DNA from: Prochlorococcus sp. AG-315-I14
GTDB lineage: Bacteria > Cyanobacteriota > Cyanobacteriia > PCC-6307 > Cyanobiaceae
Assembly: GCA_003283665.1 (NCBI GenBank)
Contig: QBWF01000010.1
Coordinates: forward strand, 1-33,054
DNA: 33,054 bases
Direction: 5' to 3'
The position numbers were made by a program, and so were the translations under genes. The notes under the pieces are model-generated. The model was not told where the DNA came from and searched no databases. It was given only the letters and a program-made list of their open reading frames with translations. Below are positions 1 through 7,081 of the stretch, one piece after another; positions within the stretch are counted from its first letter, which is position 1; every line of letters begins with the position of its first letter.

Positions 1-300
1 CCAGGGGTTTTATTTCGATGGAATGTGGAAGAGATTTACATCGTAAATACGATAGGCTGCTTTCTTATTGGATTATTTAACTCGTTACCTGTTTCTTCAA
101 AATACAAATTAATTCTTTGTATTGGTTTTTGTGGATCTTTAACTACTTTTAGTGGTTGGATCTTCAGAATATTTACTTTAATATCTGATGGTTTTTACAT
201 ACAGGCTTTGTGGATCACAATATCAATGGTAATTGTCGGCTTTTTTGCTGTTTTATTAGGCAACGTATCAGCAAAAAAATTAAAGGGTTATTATAAGTAG
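1..300 (+). CDS. crcB: CrcB/Fluc-type fluoride channel, C-terminal part (5' end outside window)
   Basis: C-terminal part of a small membrane protein that exports fluoride; in this family two subunits form a dual-topology dimer. The frame is open from the first base of the window, so the gene starts further left and the GTG at 25 is internal. The first residues, PGVLFRW, fit the family's Gly-x-x-x-Arg element near the N-terminus, followed by VNTIGCFLIG (the conserved Asn-Gly helix) and GFCGSLTTFSGW, which matches the Gly/Thr-Thr-Phe-Ser pore motif. Two further hydrophobic segments follow. Many marine picocyanobacteria carry two adjacent crcB genes, so this may be the second of a pair. The stop codon lies inside the end of the convergent peroxidase gene (10-bp overlap). 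Confidence 0.85.
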   Translation, partial: PGVLFRWNVEEIYIVNTIGCFLIGLFNSLPVSSKYKLILCIGFCGSLTTFSGWIFRIFTLISDGFYIQALWITISMVIVGFFAVLLGNVSAKKLKGYYK

Positions 301-764
301 CTTTCAATTTTTTCTTTGATTTCGCTACTGTCTGGTTCAATATTACTTTTGAATCTAGCTACTACTTCCCCATCTTTACTTATTAAAAATTTCTCAAAGT
401 TCCATTCCACATCGCCAGATGGATCGGCTTTATTCAAGGTTGAATAAGGTTCGTTTGTATTTCCTTTAGCATGAACTTTTTGAAAAAGTTGGAAATTGGC
501 TTGATAAGAGACTAAGCAGAATTCCTTAATTTCGTCGATTGTTCCAGGTTCTTGATTCCCAAAGTCATTACAGGGAAAACCTAAAACCTTGAACCCTCTT
601 GATCCGTAGAGATCTTGGAGCTTCTGAAGTCCTGCATATTGCTTGGTGAACCCACATTTGCTAGCAACATTCACGATTAAGAGAACATTACCTTTGTACT
701 GATCAAATGTAATTGTTTGGTTGTCGGCAGTACGAACTTGAACATTGCTGATATTCACGGACAT
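291..764 (-). CDS. gpx: Glutathione peroxidase family thiol peroxidase (Cys type)
   Basis: 157-residue thiol peroxidase that reduces hydrogen peroxide and lipid hydroperoxides, probably in the cytoplasm. The catalytic tetrad is visible: Cys37 in ASKCGFT (cysteine where animal enzymes have selenocysteine), Gln71 in GNQEPG, and Trp121-Asn122 in EWNFEKF. Cys83 in EIKEFC sits where the resolving cysteine of the thioredoxin-dependent GPx subgroup lies, so thioredoxin rather than glutathione may be the real reductant (inference from family knowledge). Full length for the family. Its 3' end overlaps crcB by 10 bp, and its start is 64 bp from the divergent mgtE. Confidence 0.92.
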   Translation of the reverse strand: MSVNISNVQVRTADNQTITFDQYKGNVLLIVNVASKCGFTKQYAGLQKLQDLYGSRGFKVLGFPCNDFGNQEPGTIDEIKEFCLVSYQANFQLFQKVHAKGNTNEPYSTLNKADPSGDVEWNFEKFLISKDGEVVARFKSNIEPDSSEIKEKIESYL

Positions 765-828
765 TGAGATATGGAAGAAACAGAATTAGATCTTAGTCAT
801 AAAATAGTAAAGGGTTTGACCTCTAAAT

Positions 829-2238
829 ATGAATCAACAGTTAGGGCCCTCTGGAGATACGACCCCTTTACCTAGTGGGAGCTTAGTTGCTGATGAAGTT
901 GCACAGCAATTGGAATCAATGTTATCTGCTGGAAATTACGATGGTGTTAAAACACTCTTGGCTCCTGTTCAGCCTGTTGATGTTGCTCAGGCTATTGGTA
1001 ATTTGCCAATGATCCTGCAAGCTTTAGCTTTCAGGCTTTTAAATAAAAACGAGGCTATTGAAGTTTATGAATATTTAGATGGAGCTGTTCAGCAAAATCT
1101 TTTAGATCGTCTTAGGTCAAATGAAGTTCTTGATCTTGTTGAGCAGATGTCTCCAGACGATAGGGTTCGTCTTTTTGATGAGTTGCCTGCAAAAGTTGTA
1201 AGAAGATTGTTGTCAGAATTAAGTCCGGATGAAAGACGAGTTACAGCTCAACTTTTGGGGTATGAGTCTGAGACAGCAGGAAGGCTGATGACTACGGAAT
1301 TTATAGATCTGAAAGAATTCCTTAGTGTCTCCCAAGCATTGAAATTGGTTAGACAAAGAGCTCCTTTTACTGAAACTATCTATAGCCTATATGTCACAGA
1401 TAAAGAAAGGCATTTGACAGGAATTTTATCTCTTAGAGATTTAGTTGTAGCTGATCCTGAATCTTTAATTGGTGAGGTTATGACTAGAGAAGTAGTAAAT
1501 GTGAGAACAGATACTGATCAGGAAGAAGTTGCTAGAGCAATTCAAAGATATGATTTCTTAGCTTTGCCAGTTGTTGATCGCGAAAAAAGGTTAGTGGGCA
1601 TTGTTACTGTTGATGATGTCATTGATGTTATTGAACAAGAAGCAACAAGAGATATTTATGCAGCTGGTGCAGTCCAAGCAGGTGATGAAGATGATTACTT
1701 TCAAAGTAATTTGTTTGTCGTAGCCAGACGCCGTGTCGTTTGGCTGGCTGTATTGGTATTGGCTAATGGATTGACGACCCAAGTGATTGCAATGAATGAT
1801 GAGGTTTTGAAGCAAGTAGTTTTGTTGGCTGCTTTTATACCTTTACTAATAGGGGCTGGAGGTAATGTTGGGGCTCAAAGTTCCACGGTCGTCATTCGAG
1901 GATTGAGTACTCAACGCATTCAAAGAATGGGCCTTCTTAGGGCGATTTCGCGTGAAGCCTTTGCTGGAGCATTGCTAGGAATTCTTATGTCCTTATTTGT
2001 TGTGCCCTTCGCGTGGTGGCAAGGGCAGGGACCATTAGTTGCCACGGCTGTGGGGATAAGTTTGATGGCGATTACCACGTTGGCCGCAACAGCGGGGGCA
2101 GCCTTGCCATTGATTTTTGATCGTATGGGCTTAGACCCTGCTTTAATGTCGGCTCCATTCATAACAACTGCAACTGATGTTGCTGGTGTATTGATTTACC
2201 TGAAGACAGCTTCTTGGCTCTTGGAGAGGATGGCGTAG
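829..2238 (+). CDS. mgtE: Magnesium channel/transporter MgtE
   Basis: 469 residues, full length for MgtE, the gated Mg2+ channel of the inner membrane. Domains in order: MgtE N-domain (about residues 20-145, with the leucine-rich superhelical repeats), a CBS pair (about 150-270, including GEVMTREV and VGIVTVDDVIDVIEQE), a connecting helix with the RRRVVWL segment, and five transmembrane helices (about 295-469). The pore-domain signatures LIGAGGNVGAQSS and DPALMSAPFITTATDVAG are present, the latter holding the Asp that binds Mg2+ in the selectivity site. In this family the cytosolic domains sense Mg2+ and close the channel. By eye the membrane half is richer in G+C than its surroundings, as expected from its Ala/Gly content. 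No Mg2+ riboswitch is visible upstream. Confidence 0.97.
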   Translation: MNQQLGPSGDTTPLPSGSLVADEVAQQLESMLSAGNYDGVKTLLAPVQPVDVAQAIGNLPMILQALAFRLLNKNEAIEVYEYLDGAVQQNLLDRLRSNEVLDLVEQMSPDDRVRLFDELPAKVVRRLLSELSPDERRVTAQLLGYESETAGRLMTTEFIDLKEFLSVSQALKLVRQRAPFTETIYSLYVTDKERHLTGILSLRDLVVADPESLIGEVMTREVVNVRTDTDQEEVARAIQRYDFLALPVVDREKRLVGIVTVDDVIDVIEQEATRDIYAAGAVQAGDEDDYFQSNLFVVARRRVVWLAVLVLANGLTTQVIAMNDEVLKQVVLLAAFIPLLIGAGGNVGAQSSTVVIRGLSTQRIQRMGLLRAISREAFAGALLGILMSLFVVPFAWWQGQGPLVATAVGISLMAITTLAATAGAALPLIFDRMGLDPALMSAPFITTATDVAGVLIYLKTASWLLERMA

Positions 2239-2294
2239 AAGCCGAATGAGTGTTTTTACTCAATACGAGAAAGAGGATCGGTTTTCATTTGATC

Positions 2295-2323
2295 TTTACA
2301 ATTCTTAGTAGTAAGGTTTACAA
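2295..2323 (+). promoter_or_regulatory. Two direct TTTACAA boxes upstream of the sigma factor gene
   Basis: TTTACAA occurs at 2295-2301 and again at 2317-2323, same orientation, 22 bp apart (about two helical turns) and 14 bp before the ATG of the sigma gene. The box resembles one half of the HLR1 element bound by the cyanobacterial regulator RpaB. The canonical spacing of HLR1 halves is about 10 bp, so this is only a candidate operator. Confidence 0.35.
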
Positions 2324-2337
2324 AACTCAATAAACGA

Positions 2338-3345
2338 ATGCCGATCGAGATAGATGCAGTTCCAGGAAAGAAAGTTTTAGCTGTGCCTGCGGCTAGAGCT
2401 GTTTCGGACATAGATTTGGTTCGCTCTTATTTAAGAGATATTGGAAGAGTTCCTCTGTTATCTCATGAGCAGGAAATTACTTTGGGAAGACAAGTACAAG
2501 ATTTGGTGAATTTAGAAAGTATTGAATCTGAGCTAGAAGATAATTTGGGAGAAAAACCAGAAATTAACGTATTTGCAGACAAAGCAGGATTATCAATAGT
2601 TCAACTGAAGAAAAAGTTGAAAAGCGGTAGAAGAGCTAAAGAAAGAATGGTTTCAGCAAATCTTCGCTTGGTTGTAAGTGTTGCTAAGAAGTACACCAAG
2701 AGAAATATGGAATTGTTAGATTTAATTCAAGAAGGAACTATTGGATTGGTTCGAGGAGTAGAAAAATTTGATCCAACACGTGGATATAAGTTTTCAACAT
2801 ATGCTTATTGGTGGATTCGTCAGGGCATTACCCGTGCAATTGCTGAGAAAAGTAGGTCAATAAGGCTTCCAATACATATAACTGAAATGCTAAATAAACT
2901 TAAAAAAGGTCAAAGAGATTTGAGTCAAGAGCTTTCGAGAACTCCTACGTTGAAAGAGTTAGCTGAATATGTTGAACTCCCTGAAAATGATGTTAAAGAT
3001 TTGATGAGTCGTGCCGGACAGCCAGTGAGCTTGGATACAAAAATTGGAGATGGTGAAGATACTATTCTCTTGGATTTACTTTCTAATGATATAGATATGC
3101 CTGCTGAGCAAATAGAAAACGACTGTATGAAAGGTGATTTGGAGATGTTACTTCAGCAATTGCCTGAATTACAAAATCGTGTTTTAAGAATGCGTTATGG
3201 AATGGATGGTGACGATCCAATGAGTCTTACTGGTATAGGAAGAGTATTAGGAATTAGTAGAGATCGAGTGAGAAATTTAGAAAGAGATGGCTTAAGAGGT
3301 TTACGAAAAGTTGGAGAATCTGTTGAAGCCTATATTGCTTCTTGA
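2338..3345 (+). CDS. Group 2 (type II) alternative sigma-70 factor
   Basis: 335-residue RNA polymerase sigma subunit that directs promoter choice. It lacks region 1.1, so it is not the housekeeping RpoD. Region 1.2 is at about 23-54 (SDIDLVRSYLRDIGRVPLLS), region 2 at about 103-182 with the core-binding and melting segments (DLIQEGTIGLVRGVEKFD and YKFSTYAYWWIRQGITRAI), region 3 at about 185-255, and region 4 at about 265-328. The -35 recognition helix reads SRDRVRNLERDGLRGLRK, differing from the usual RERIRQIE core at two contact positions (Asp309, Asn313). It overlaps the convergent hydrolase gene by 16 bp. Several paralogues exist in each cyanobacterium and I cannot say which one this is. 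Its role is probably light or stress acclimation (inference). Confidence 0.93.
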   Translation: MPIEIDAVPGKKVLAVPAARAVSDIDLVRSYLRDIGRVPLLSHEQEITLGRQVQDLVNLESIESELEDNLGEKPEINVFADKAGLSIVQLKKKLKSGRRAKERMVSANLRLVVSVAKKYTKRNMELLDLIQEGTIGLVRGVEKFDPTRGYKFSTYAYWWIRQGITRAIAEKSRSIRLPIHITEMLNKLKKGQRDLSQELSRTPTLKELAEYVELPENDVKDLMSRAGQPVSLDTKIGDGEDTILLDLLSNDIDMPAEQIENDCMKGDLEMLLQQLPELQNRVLRMRYGMDGDDPMSLTGIGRVLGISRDRVRNLERDGLRGLRKVGESVEAYIAS

Positions 3346-4229
3346 ATAATTTGAAAAAGAATAGAGTTAACTTCTTCAGGCTTTTCATCATGCGGACAAT
3401 GGCCAGCATCAGGAATAACGTTTAATGACTTTATACATTGAAAGGAATCAGCCCATCTTTGAGCTTCTTGAATTGGTTCCCAGGGATCTTTTTCACCCCA
3501 AATTAAATAAACAGGAATTCCTAAATCTTTAAGTAAATCTGGAGCTAAATAATCATCAAATAAATTGATAAATCCTCTAAATGCTTCTGGAGCTCCTTCT
3601 CTTTGAGTTGGCTTAAAAAGTATATCTATTAATTCTTCATTTATATTATTCCCACTTGGATAGGCTATTTTTAATATTTTCTCAATGAAAGTTGGATTTG
3701 CTGCATTCTTAAATAGAGTTTTACTAAGAAATCTTTGTCTGACTAAAGTTTTAATTACGGGTCTCATAAGGCGCATTAATAAGGATTGTTCGGCGAGGCG
3801 TTTATCATCCATTGTTCTTTGAGCACAATCAATTAACACAAGTCCAGTGCATTCTTTCATTAATTTCTTTGATGCCTTAATTGCAATTACTGCTCCTATA
3901 GAATTTCCAATTAATAAGACAGGTTTTTTAACTATTTCATTACAAAAATCGATAATTTGTTGACTCCATTTATCAAAGCAATAATTAAAACTATCAGGCT
4001 GTCTTTTTTCATATAAAAGTTGTGCTGTTGGTTGACTACTCTCTCCAAAACCCACGAGATCTAATGCATAGCAATTAACTACTGAGCTAATAGCTTTTTG
4101 ATTAAATCTCCAATGATCTTTGGATGCTCCAAAACCATGAATTAAAACTACAGAAATTGGAGCATCATTCCTTTCCCCTTCTACTTGCCATGCAATTTGA
4201 TGATTTCCCCAATTCCAGAATTGCTTCAT
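3330..4229 (-). CDS. Alpha/beta-fold hydrolase
   Basis: 299-residue alpha/beta hydrolase. The visible catalytic elements are the oxyanion-hole motif HGFG (31-34), the nucleophile elbow GNSIG with Ser110, Asp248 in WGEKDPW and His277 in GHCPHDE, so the triad is complete. A helical cap lies between about 140 and 220. The substrate cannot be read from sequence. The GNSIG elbow and overall layout resemble cyanobacterial hydrolases related to plant pheophytinase and chlorophyll dephytylase, as well as many esterases, so a pigment-ester role is one possibility only. No signal peptide is seen. It is convergent with the sigma gene (16-bp overlap). Confidence 0.88.
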   Translation of the reverse strand: MKQFWNWGNHQIAWQVEGERNDAPISVVLIHGFGASKDHWRFNQKAISSVVNCYALDLVGFGESSQPTAQLLYEKRQPDSFNYCFDKWSQQIIDFCNEIVKKPVLLIGNSIGAVIAIKASKKLMKECTGLVLIDCAQRTMDDKRLAEQSLLMRLMRPVIKTLVRQRFLSKTLFKNAANPTFIEKILKIAYPSGNNINEELIDILFKPTQREGAPEAFRGFINLFDDYLAPDLLKDLGIPVYLIWGEKDPWEPIQEAQRWADSFQCIKSLNVIPDAGHCPHDEKPEEVNSILFQIIQEAI

Positions 4230-4365
4230 CAGTTTGAAACTAATCTTCAGCTGTCATACTTAAACTATAATCACCTTGGAGAGAGATCTATAGAAATAAA
4301 AAGAACCAGAGTCTTCAATACTCATCTAAGATTGACCAATTTTGAAGAACAACTCAATATTTTCA

Positions 4366-5511
4366 ATGGATATTATTGATTCAGCCGAAGGTATTCAAAA
4401 TAATCTTCTAGACTGGTTTGGTGGAAATGGTCGACATTGGATACCTTGGAAATTAAAAAAAGATGGTTCTTTCCCTAAAGCGGGAGAAAGTCTTTCTCCA
4501 TATGAAATATGGATAGCTGAAGTTATGCTTCAGCAAACTCAGTTAAAGGTAATGATGCCTTACTGGGAAAAATGGATGAAGATTCTTCCAGGCTTGAAAG
4601 ATCTTGCAGAAGCTGAAGAAGAAGATTTGCTTTTGATCTGGCAAGGACTAGGTTATTACTCAAGAGTTAAGCGTATTCATCAGTCCTCCAAAATATTAAT
4701 TCAATTCATTGGCAAAGATAAGATTATAGATCCTGGAATGTGGCCAGTTAAATTAGAGCAATGGATGGCTCTTCCAGGTATTGGGAGAAGTACAGCAGGA
4801 AGTATTATTTCTTCTGCTTTTGATCTGCCTGAGCCAATTCTGGACGGAAATGTAAAAAGAATTTTATCTAGATTGATTGCTAGTAATAGAACTTTTATTG
4901 AAGATTACAAAAGATTTTGGGATATTAGCTTGCAATTACTTCCTATTCACAGTCCAAGAAGTTTTAATCAAGCTTTGATGGATTTAGGATCAATAGTTTG
5001 TACTATCAAAAATCCGAGTTGTTATTGCTGCCCTTTGCAAAACAATTGCCTTGCTTATCTCAAGTACAATCCAATCAATTTCCCTAAAAAAGATATGAAA
5101 AAAACAATACCTATTCAAGAAATAGGTATTGGCCTTGTTTTTAATGAAAATGGAGAATTGCTTATTGATCAGCGTCTGTCAGGGGCAAGTATGGGTGGAA
5201 TGTGGGAATTTCCAGGAGGTAAAAAAGAGTCAGGTGAATCTATTGAACAGACTATTCAGAGAGAAATACATGAGGAGTTAGGAATTCATATACAAGTTGC
5301 AGAAAAGCTTTTATCTTTTAAACATTCATATAGTCATAAGAAGCTAGATTTCATAGTTCATATATGTCAATTGAAATCTGGAAAGCCCAAACCTTTAGCT
5401 AGTCAAAAGATCCTTTGGGTTGAGCCAAAAAGACTATTTGATTTTCCTTTTCCTGCTGCGAATACTAAAATTATTTCTGCATTACATAAACATCTTGCTA
5501 TTGAAATATAA
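4366..5511 (+). CDS. mutY: A/G-specific adenine DNA glycosylase MutY fused to an intact Nudix (MutT-like) domain
   Basis: Removes adenine mispaired with 8-oxoguanine. From the ATG at 4366 (381 residues; an in-frame TTG at 4342 would add eight): catalytic Glu52 in EVMLQQTQ, helix-hairpin-helix LPGIGRSTAG (136-145), catalytic Asp160 in ILDGNVKRIL, and the Cys-x6-Cys-x2-Cys-x5-Cys iron-sulfur ligands at 212, 219, 222 and 228. The C-terminal domain (about 250-375) has a complete Nudix box, G285 to I307, fitting G-x5-E-x7-R-E-U-x-E-E-x-G-U exactly; ordinary MutY C-domains have a degenerate one. FKHSYSH (318-324) matches the 8-oxoG-recognition loop. A TATAAT at 4266-4271 is a possible -10 element. 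The protein may combine mismatch repair with 8-oxo-dGTP clean-up (inference). Confidence 0.95.
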   Translation: MDIIDSAEGIQNNLLDWFGGNGRHWIPWKLKKDGSFPKAGESLSPYEIWIAEVMLQQTQLKVMMPYWEKWMKILPGLKDLAEAEEEDLLLIWQGLGYYSRVKRIHQSSKILIQFIGKDKIIDPGMWPVKLEQWMALPGIGRSTAGSIISSAFDLPEPILDGNVKRILSRLIASNRTFIEDYKRFWDISLQLLPIHSPRSFNQALMDLGSIVCTIKNPSCYCCPLQNNCLAYLKYNPINFPKKDMKKTIPIQEIGIGLVFNENGELLIDQRLSGASMGGMWEFPGGKKESGESIEQTIQREIHEELGIHIQVAEKLLSFKHSYSHKKLDFIVHICQLKSGKPKPLASQKILWVEPKRLFDFPFPAANTKIISALHKHLAIEI

Positions 5512-5522
5512 TTTTCTTTGAA

Positions 5523-5546
5523 ATTATTGATAAAACTATCAATAAT
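5523..5546. repeat. Perfect 10-bp inverted repeat before the sugar kinase gene
   Basis: ATTATTGATA (5523-5532), a 4-nt spacer AAAC, then TATCAATAAT (5537-5546), a perfect palindrome between mutY and the sugar kinase. It is not followed by a clear T-run, so it is a poor intrinsic terminator. It could be an operator or a weak mRNA hairpin. AT-rich palindromes are frequent by chance in this genome. Confidence 0.5.
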
Positions 5547-5570
5547 AAATTAATTAATAGTCAATTAAGA

Positions 5571-6587
5571 ATGAAATCTTCAAATGTCATTGCATTAGGA
5601 GAAGCTCTGATAGATCGACTTGGTCCTCTTGGGGGTGACCCTGCTTTTGATCAGCCCGTAAGAGATTGTTTTGGAGGAGCTCCTGCCAATGTTGTATGTG
5701 CTTTAAGTCGTTTAGGCGTAAATGCTTCTTTTATTGGTTCTCTGGGGAATGATCCTTTTGGAAAAAAGTTTAAGAATTTGATGATTGATCGAGGAATTAA
5801 TACAGTCGGTTTGCAACAAGATAAGGTTCGTCCAACAAGGGTTGTATTGGTTCGCAGAGATATTGATGGAGAAAGAACGTTTGGAGGTTTTGAAGGGGAT
5901 CAGGGTTTGGGATTTGCTGATCAAGCCATATCACTCGAAGAAATTGTTAAAGCTTGGCCTGTGATTGCTGATCAAGCTAAATGGTTAGTTATTGGAACAA
6001 TTCCTATAGCTTCTGAAATTTCATCAGAAGCATTTTCATGGTGTATTAAAAAAGCTTCTAGTGATGGAATGAAAATCGCACTTGATTTGAATTGGCGACC
6101 AACTTTTTGGCGCAGTAAATTCTCTAAAGAAGCAGCTCCTATGCCTCATGAAATAAATATGATCAAACCTATTCTAAATAATGCTTCATTAATAAAACTT
6201 GCGAAGGAGGAAGCCGAATGGTTTTTTAATTCTTCTAACCCTAAAGATATTTCTTTAACTTTGCCTCACAAACCATCAGTTATAGTTACTGATGGTTCTA
6301 ATTCTATAGATTGGCTTTTGAATAATAATATCGGTAATACAAAGGCAATTTCATTACCTAAAATAGTTGATACAACTGGTGCTGGTGATGCTTTCACAGC
6401 AGGATTAATTTATAAACTTTTATCTGTTGATTTGGATTATATAAGTTGCAGTATGGCTGAAGAAATTATTCGGTTCGCTATTGGCTGTGGAGCCTATGTT
6501 TGTCAATTTATTGGAGCAATTGAGTCACAACCTTATCTAGAAGATGTTGATAAATTACTGTCTTCACAAAATGGTGGTATGAGTTGA
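5571..6587 (+). CDS. PfkB-family carbohydrate kinase, probable fructokinase
   Basis: 338-residue ribokinase-fold sugar kinase. The N-terminal PfkB signature FGGAPANVVCALSRLG (34-49) and the C-terminal signature DTTGAGDAFTAG (267-278), with catalytic base Asp273 and the anion-hole Gly-Ala-Gly, are both present. EALIDRLG near the start contributes to the sugar site. The family phosphorylates fructose, ribose, adenosine and similar substrates. Overall resemblance is to fructokinases, which would feed fructose from sucrose breakdown into the hexose-phosphate pool; the substrate is inferred. Its last 55 bases overlap the 3' end of the convergent tsaE. A perfect palindrome lies 24 bp upstream of its start. 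Confidence 0.9.
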   Translation: MKSSNVIALGEALIDRLGPLGGDPAFDQPVRDCFGGAPANVVCALSRLGVNASFIGSLGNDPFGKKFKNLMIDRGINTVGLQQDKVRPTRVVLVRRDIDGERTFGGFEGDQGLGFADQAISLEEIVKAWPVIADQAKWLVIGTIPIASEISSEAFSWCIKKASSDGMKIALDLNWRPTFWRSKFSKEAAPMPHEINMIKPILNNASLIKLAKEEAEWFFNSSNPKDISLTLPHKPSVIVTDGSNSIDWLLNNNIGNTKAISLPKIVDTTGAGDAFTAGLIYKLLSVDLDYISCSMAEEIIRFAIGCGAYVCQFIGAIESQPYLEDVDKLLSSQNGGMS

Positions 6588-7057
6588 AAAAATCTCCCTT
6601 GTTTATTAGGGATATATTCCAATTTCCCTTCCCAAGCATCTGCAAGTGAAAGAGATAATCTTTCTGGCCATTCCACAACCATCAATGCTCCCATAGATCT
6701 AGATTCTTCCTCTTCTTGAAGAAAAAACTCATTTGCCATCAATGGTTTTTCAATTCTATAAAGATCAATATGTACTAGTGGCGGGGATCCAGACGGATAA
6801 TGTTGAGATAATGGAAAGGTGGGTGATGTTATTGGCTCTTCTATACCAAGGCTTTTTGCGATCCCTTTAACAAATGTTGTTTTTCCAGCTCCAAGTGGAC
6901 CATTTAGTAAAAGAATGCTGAGATTAGGAAAATTTTTTGTTAACGTTGAACCAATTAAAATTGTTGATTCAGGACTATCTAGAGTCCAGCATAAATTATT
7001 TTTTTGCTGGCTAATTGATTTTACAATCTCAGATTTTTCTTCAGATTTTCTATTCAC
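6533..7057 (-). CDS. tsaE: tRNA threonylcarbamoyladenosine biosynthesis ATPase TsaE
   Basis: 174-residue P-loop ATPase that, with TsaB, TsaC and TsaD, makes the universal t6A37 modification of ANN-decoding tRNAs. The Walker A motif is GPLGAGKTT (53-61). The characteristic SPTFPLSQ (switch I) and HIDLYRIE elements and the VVEWPERL motif (with Glu129) are present. The start is GTG at 7057, preceded by AGGAG only 3 nt away on the minus strand, a tight spacing, but no better start is seen. The gene begins 24 bp from the divergent ahcY and overlaps the convergent sugar kinase by 55 bp. Confidence 0.93.
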   Translation of the reverse strand: MNRKSEEKSEIVKSISQQKNNLCWTLDSPESTILIGSTLTKNFPNLSILLLNGPLGAGKTTFVKGIAKSLGIEEPITSPTFPLSQHYPSGSPPLVHIDLYRIEKPLMANEFFLQEEEESRSMGALMVVEWPERLSLSLADAWEGKLEYIPNKQGRFFQLIPPFCEDSNLSTSSR

Positions 7058-7081
7058 GATCTCCTAAAGGGAGTTTTACAT

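Noticed and set aside
2247..2262. TGAGT...ACTCA hairpin after mgtE as a terminator
   Set aside because: Only 5 bp, the T-run is in the loop rather than after the stem.
4185..4379. 64-codon open frame on the plus strand between the hydrolase and mutY
   Set aside because: Overlaps both genes out of frame, no ribosome-binding site, no similarity recognised.
6900..7081. SAH riboswitch for ahcY
   Set aside because: The upstream region is tsaE coding sequence and I see no SAH aptamer consensus in it.
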